DNA from: Pararhodobacter sp.
Lineage (GTDB): Bacteria > Pseudomonadota > Alphaproteobacteria > Rhodobacterales > Rhodobacteraceae
Length of the DNA stretch: 48,435 nucleotides
NCBI GenBank assembly: GCA_020832545.1
Contig: JAFIEK010000032.1
Coordinates: 1-48,435 of the forward strand
Reading direction: 5' to 3'
The notes below the pieces were generated by a model. The model was not told where the DNA came from. It saw only the letters and a program-made list of their open reading frames with translations, and made no database searches. Made by a program: the position numbers and the translations under genes. Shown piece by piece: positions 47,335 through 48,435 of this stretch (position 1 is the stretch's first letter; each line of letters opens with the position of its first letter).

Positions 47335-48357
47335 TCAGCCCCATTCGCCGCGCGACATCAGCCCCTCGGCCTCCAACTGGCGCCAGCCCAGATACCGGGT
47401 CGAGGCCTCGCACCACAAATCAGGCGCTTCGATCAGCGCGTCGTAATAGTGATCAAACGCACCCGGCTCGCCGAAATGCTGACGGCGCTGTTTTTCCTCA
47501 GCGGATTTGGCGCTGATCGTGTGCAGGAACTTGGTATGCAGCAACACGCCGGACAACAACTCGCCGCCCGCGCGGTCATAAACATGGTTCAACCGGCGCG
47601 GCAGCATGGAATGGGTGGAATTGAGGTAAACATAGCGCCGGTTCCATTTCACCAGCGGGATCTTTGACAGCGTTGGCCCTCGCCGTGGCTGATCGGCCAG
47701 AAACATGCGCGATCGCACGCCGCCCTGTATCCACAGATAATGCAGGTCCAGCTTGCGGGTGATGGTGTAATTGGCGCGGTCATACCAGCTCAGAACCTCG
47801 GTCGGGTCCTGTCCCGCGCGGTAGGCGGCGCGATCAACCGGGCCTTTGGGGTACATGTCCAGCATCAGCGCGCCAAAACTCTCGGTGCCGCGCCCGTCTA
47901 GCCAATGCGTCAGAGCGGGCAGGGGCCGGGTTTCATGATACGGATAGACCAGCAGTTCATCGGCATCGACGCTCACACACCAGTGCCCATGCCCGAACCT
48001 GATCAATAGCCATTGCAGCCAGTCCATTCCGAACCGAGAGGCACGATAGCTTGCCTTCGTGTGCCAAAGCGAAACATCGGGCTGATCCGCCACCAGATCC
48101 GCCCCGCCATCCTCGCTGTCATTGTCCACGAAAAGGAAATGATTCACCCCCAGACGGCGGTAATGTTCCAGAAAATATGGTAAACGCAGCGCCTCGTTGC
48201 GAAAGGTGCAGAACAGCAGGATCGCACCGGGCGCAATCTGCCCCGTCCGATCAATCACCGGCAGCAGTTCACGCCGCTTGCGAAACGCCCGCAACAGCCG
48301 GAACTGCCGTTTGCGCCGCCAGCGCCATGCCCTCCAAAGTTCCAGCAATTGCCCCAT
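47335..48357 (-). CDS. Glycosyltransferase family 2-like protein (paralogue B)
   Basis: 340-residue GT-A glycosyltransferase, a close paralogue of the next gene. It has a very basic N-terminus (WRAWRWRRKRQFRLLRAFRK), ILLFCTFRNEALRLPYFLEH, FLFVDNDSEDGG and the metal site SVDADELLVYP (131-134 DADE). LDMYPKGPVD and the final TRYLGWRQLEAEGLMSRGEW match paralogue A. The ATG at 48357 aligns with the start of paralogue A; two upstream starts run into the intergenic repeat and are unlikely. First visible gene of the minus-strand glycan operon; the repeat upstream suggests the unit starts here. Confidence 0.85.
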   Translation of the reverse strand: MGQLLELWRAWRWRRKRQFRLLRAFRKRRELLPVIDRTGQIAPGAILLFCTFRNEALRLPYFLEHYRRLGVNHFLFVDNDSEDGGADLVADQPDVSLWHTKASYRASRFGMDWLQWLLIRFGHGHWCVSVDADELLVYPYHETRPLPALTHWLDGRGTESFGALMLDMYPKGPVDRAAYRAGQDPTEVLSWYDRANYTITRKLDLHYLWIQGGVRSRMFLADQPRRGPTLSKIPLVKWNRRYVYLNSTHSMLPRRLNHVYDRAGGELLSGVLLHTKFLHTISAKSAEEKQRRQHFGEPGAFDHYYDALIEAPDLWCEASTRYLGWRQLEAEGLMSRGEWG

Positions 48358-48395
48358 GGCCACCCGTTTCCCTGCGTTCGGCTTCATCTTGCCAG

Positions 48396-48435
48396 AAATA
48401 CGCGCGGGGGTGAATTCGTGCAAAGCACGAAGAGG
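48396..48435 (+). repeat. Two-hairpin intergenic repeat, copy 3 (cut by window edge)
   Basis: AAATACGCGCGGGGGTGAA leads to hairpin A, here TTCGTGC-AAA-GCACGAA (48415-48431), and then GAGG, where the window ends at the start of hairpin B. The flanks (GGGGGTGAA and GAGG) equal those of copies 1 and 2, but the arms of hairpin A have a different, fully paired sequence. Confidence 0.75.

Noticed and set aside
48358-48423. N-terminal extension of GT2 paralogue B to 362 residues
   Set aside because: The extra residues lie over copy 3 of the intergenic repeat and do not align with paralogue A, whose start matches the ATG at 48357.

Overview
The window is GC-rich chromosomal DNA of a member of the Rhodobacterales (Rhodobacteraceae/Paracoccaceae type). 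The evidence is the family-typical gene order and protein sequences: mdh beside (3S)-malyl-CoA thioesterase and mesaconyl-CoA hydratase, sdhCDAB, FlaF/FlbT-type flagellar genes, ubiE/ubiB opposite mutM, rpsT-dnaA-dnaN-recF-gyrB, an HDAC-xseB-ispA-dxs operon, and NodH-like sulfotransferase genes. I see no tRNA, rRNA, CRISPR array, prophage or intact insertion sequence.

Layout. (1) 0.3-8.7 kb is central carbon metabolism. It holds malate dehydrogenase (minus strand), then a divergent operon for the end of the ethylmalonyl-CoA pathway (mcl2, an NnrU-family membrane protein, a DUF1737 protein, mch), a TorF-like porin, and succinate dehydrogenase sdhCDAB behind a tandem palindromic operator. (2) 8.7-15.7 kb starts with a probable IS66 transposase fossil and continues with a compact flagellar island. 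The minus strand carries rod-binding protein, FlgN-like chaperone, flagellin, flaF, flbT and a DUF1217 protein; the plus strand carries fliK and flgD. (3) 16-28 kb is ubiquinone synthesis (ubiE, ubiB), mutM, an enoyl-CoA hydratase, and the replication block rpsT, dnaA, dnaN, recF, a LysE-type exporter and gyrB. (4) 28-37 kb holds a phospholipid N-methyltransferase, glutathione-dependent formaldehyde oxidation (adhC-fghA), the isoprenoid operon (HDAC-family, xseB, ispA, dxs), AMP nucleosidase and an HU protein. (5) 37-43 kb has a periplasmic molybdopterin-fold protein translationally coupled to a histidine kinase and a LuxR-type response regulator, an EamA transporter, and a degenerate SDR plus secreted DUF5602-like protein divergent from a LysR regulator. 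(6) 43-48 kb is a minus-strand surface-glycan operon: two tandem paralogous GT2 proteins, a core-2/I-branching glycosyltransferase with a DUF5927-like tail, and a two-part NodH-like sulfotransferase. It may begin beyond the right edge.

The most interesting signals are: an intergenic repeat found three times whose first hairpin keeps its pairing while its sequence changes; paired TGTGATCACA palindromes two helical turns apart before sdh; a perfect 13-bp hairpin just after the flagellin stop; a short-chain dehydrogenase that has lost the YxxxK catalytic motif; and an IS66 relic at the flagellar-island border. Most genes are ordinary core genes. I do not see a clear-cut new defence or mobile system. 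All names rest on reading the sequence and recalled family features; no database search was run.
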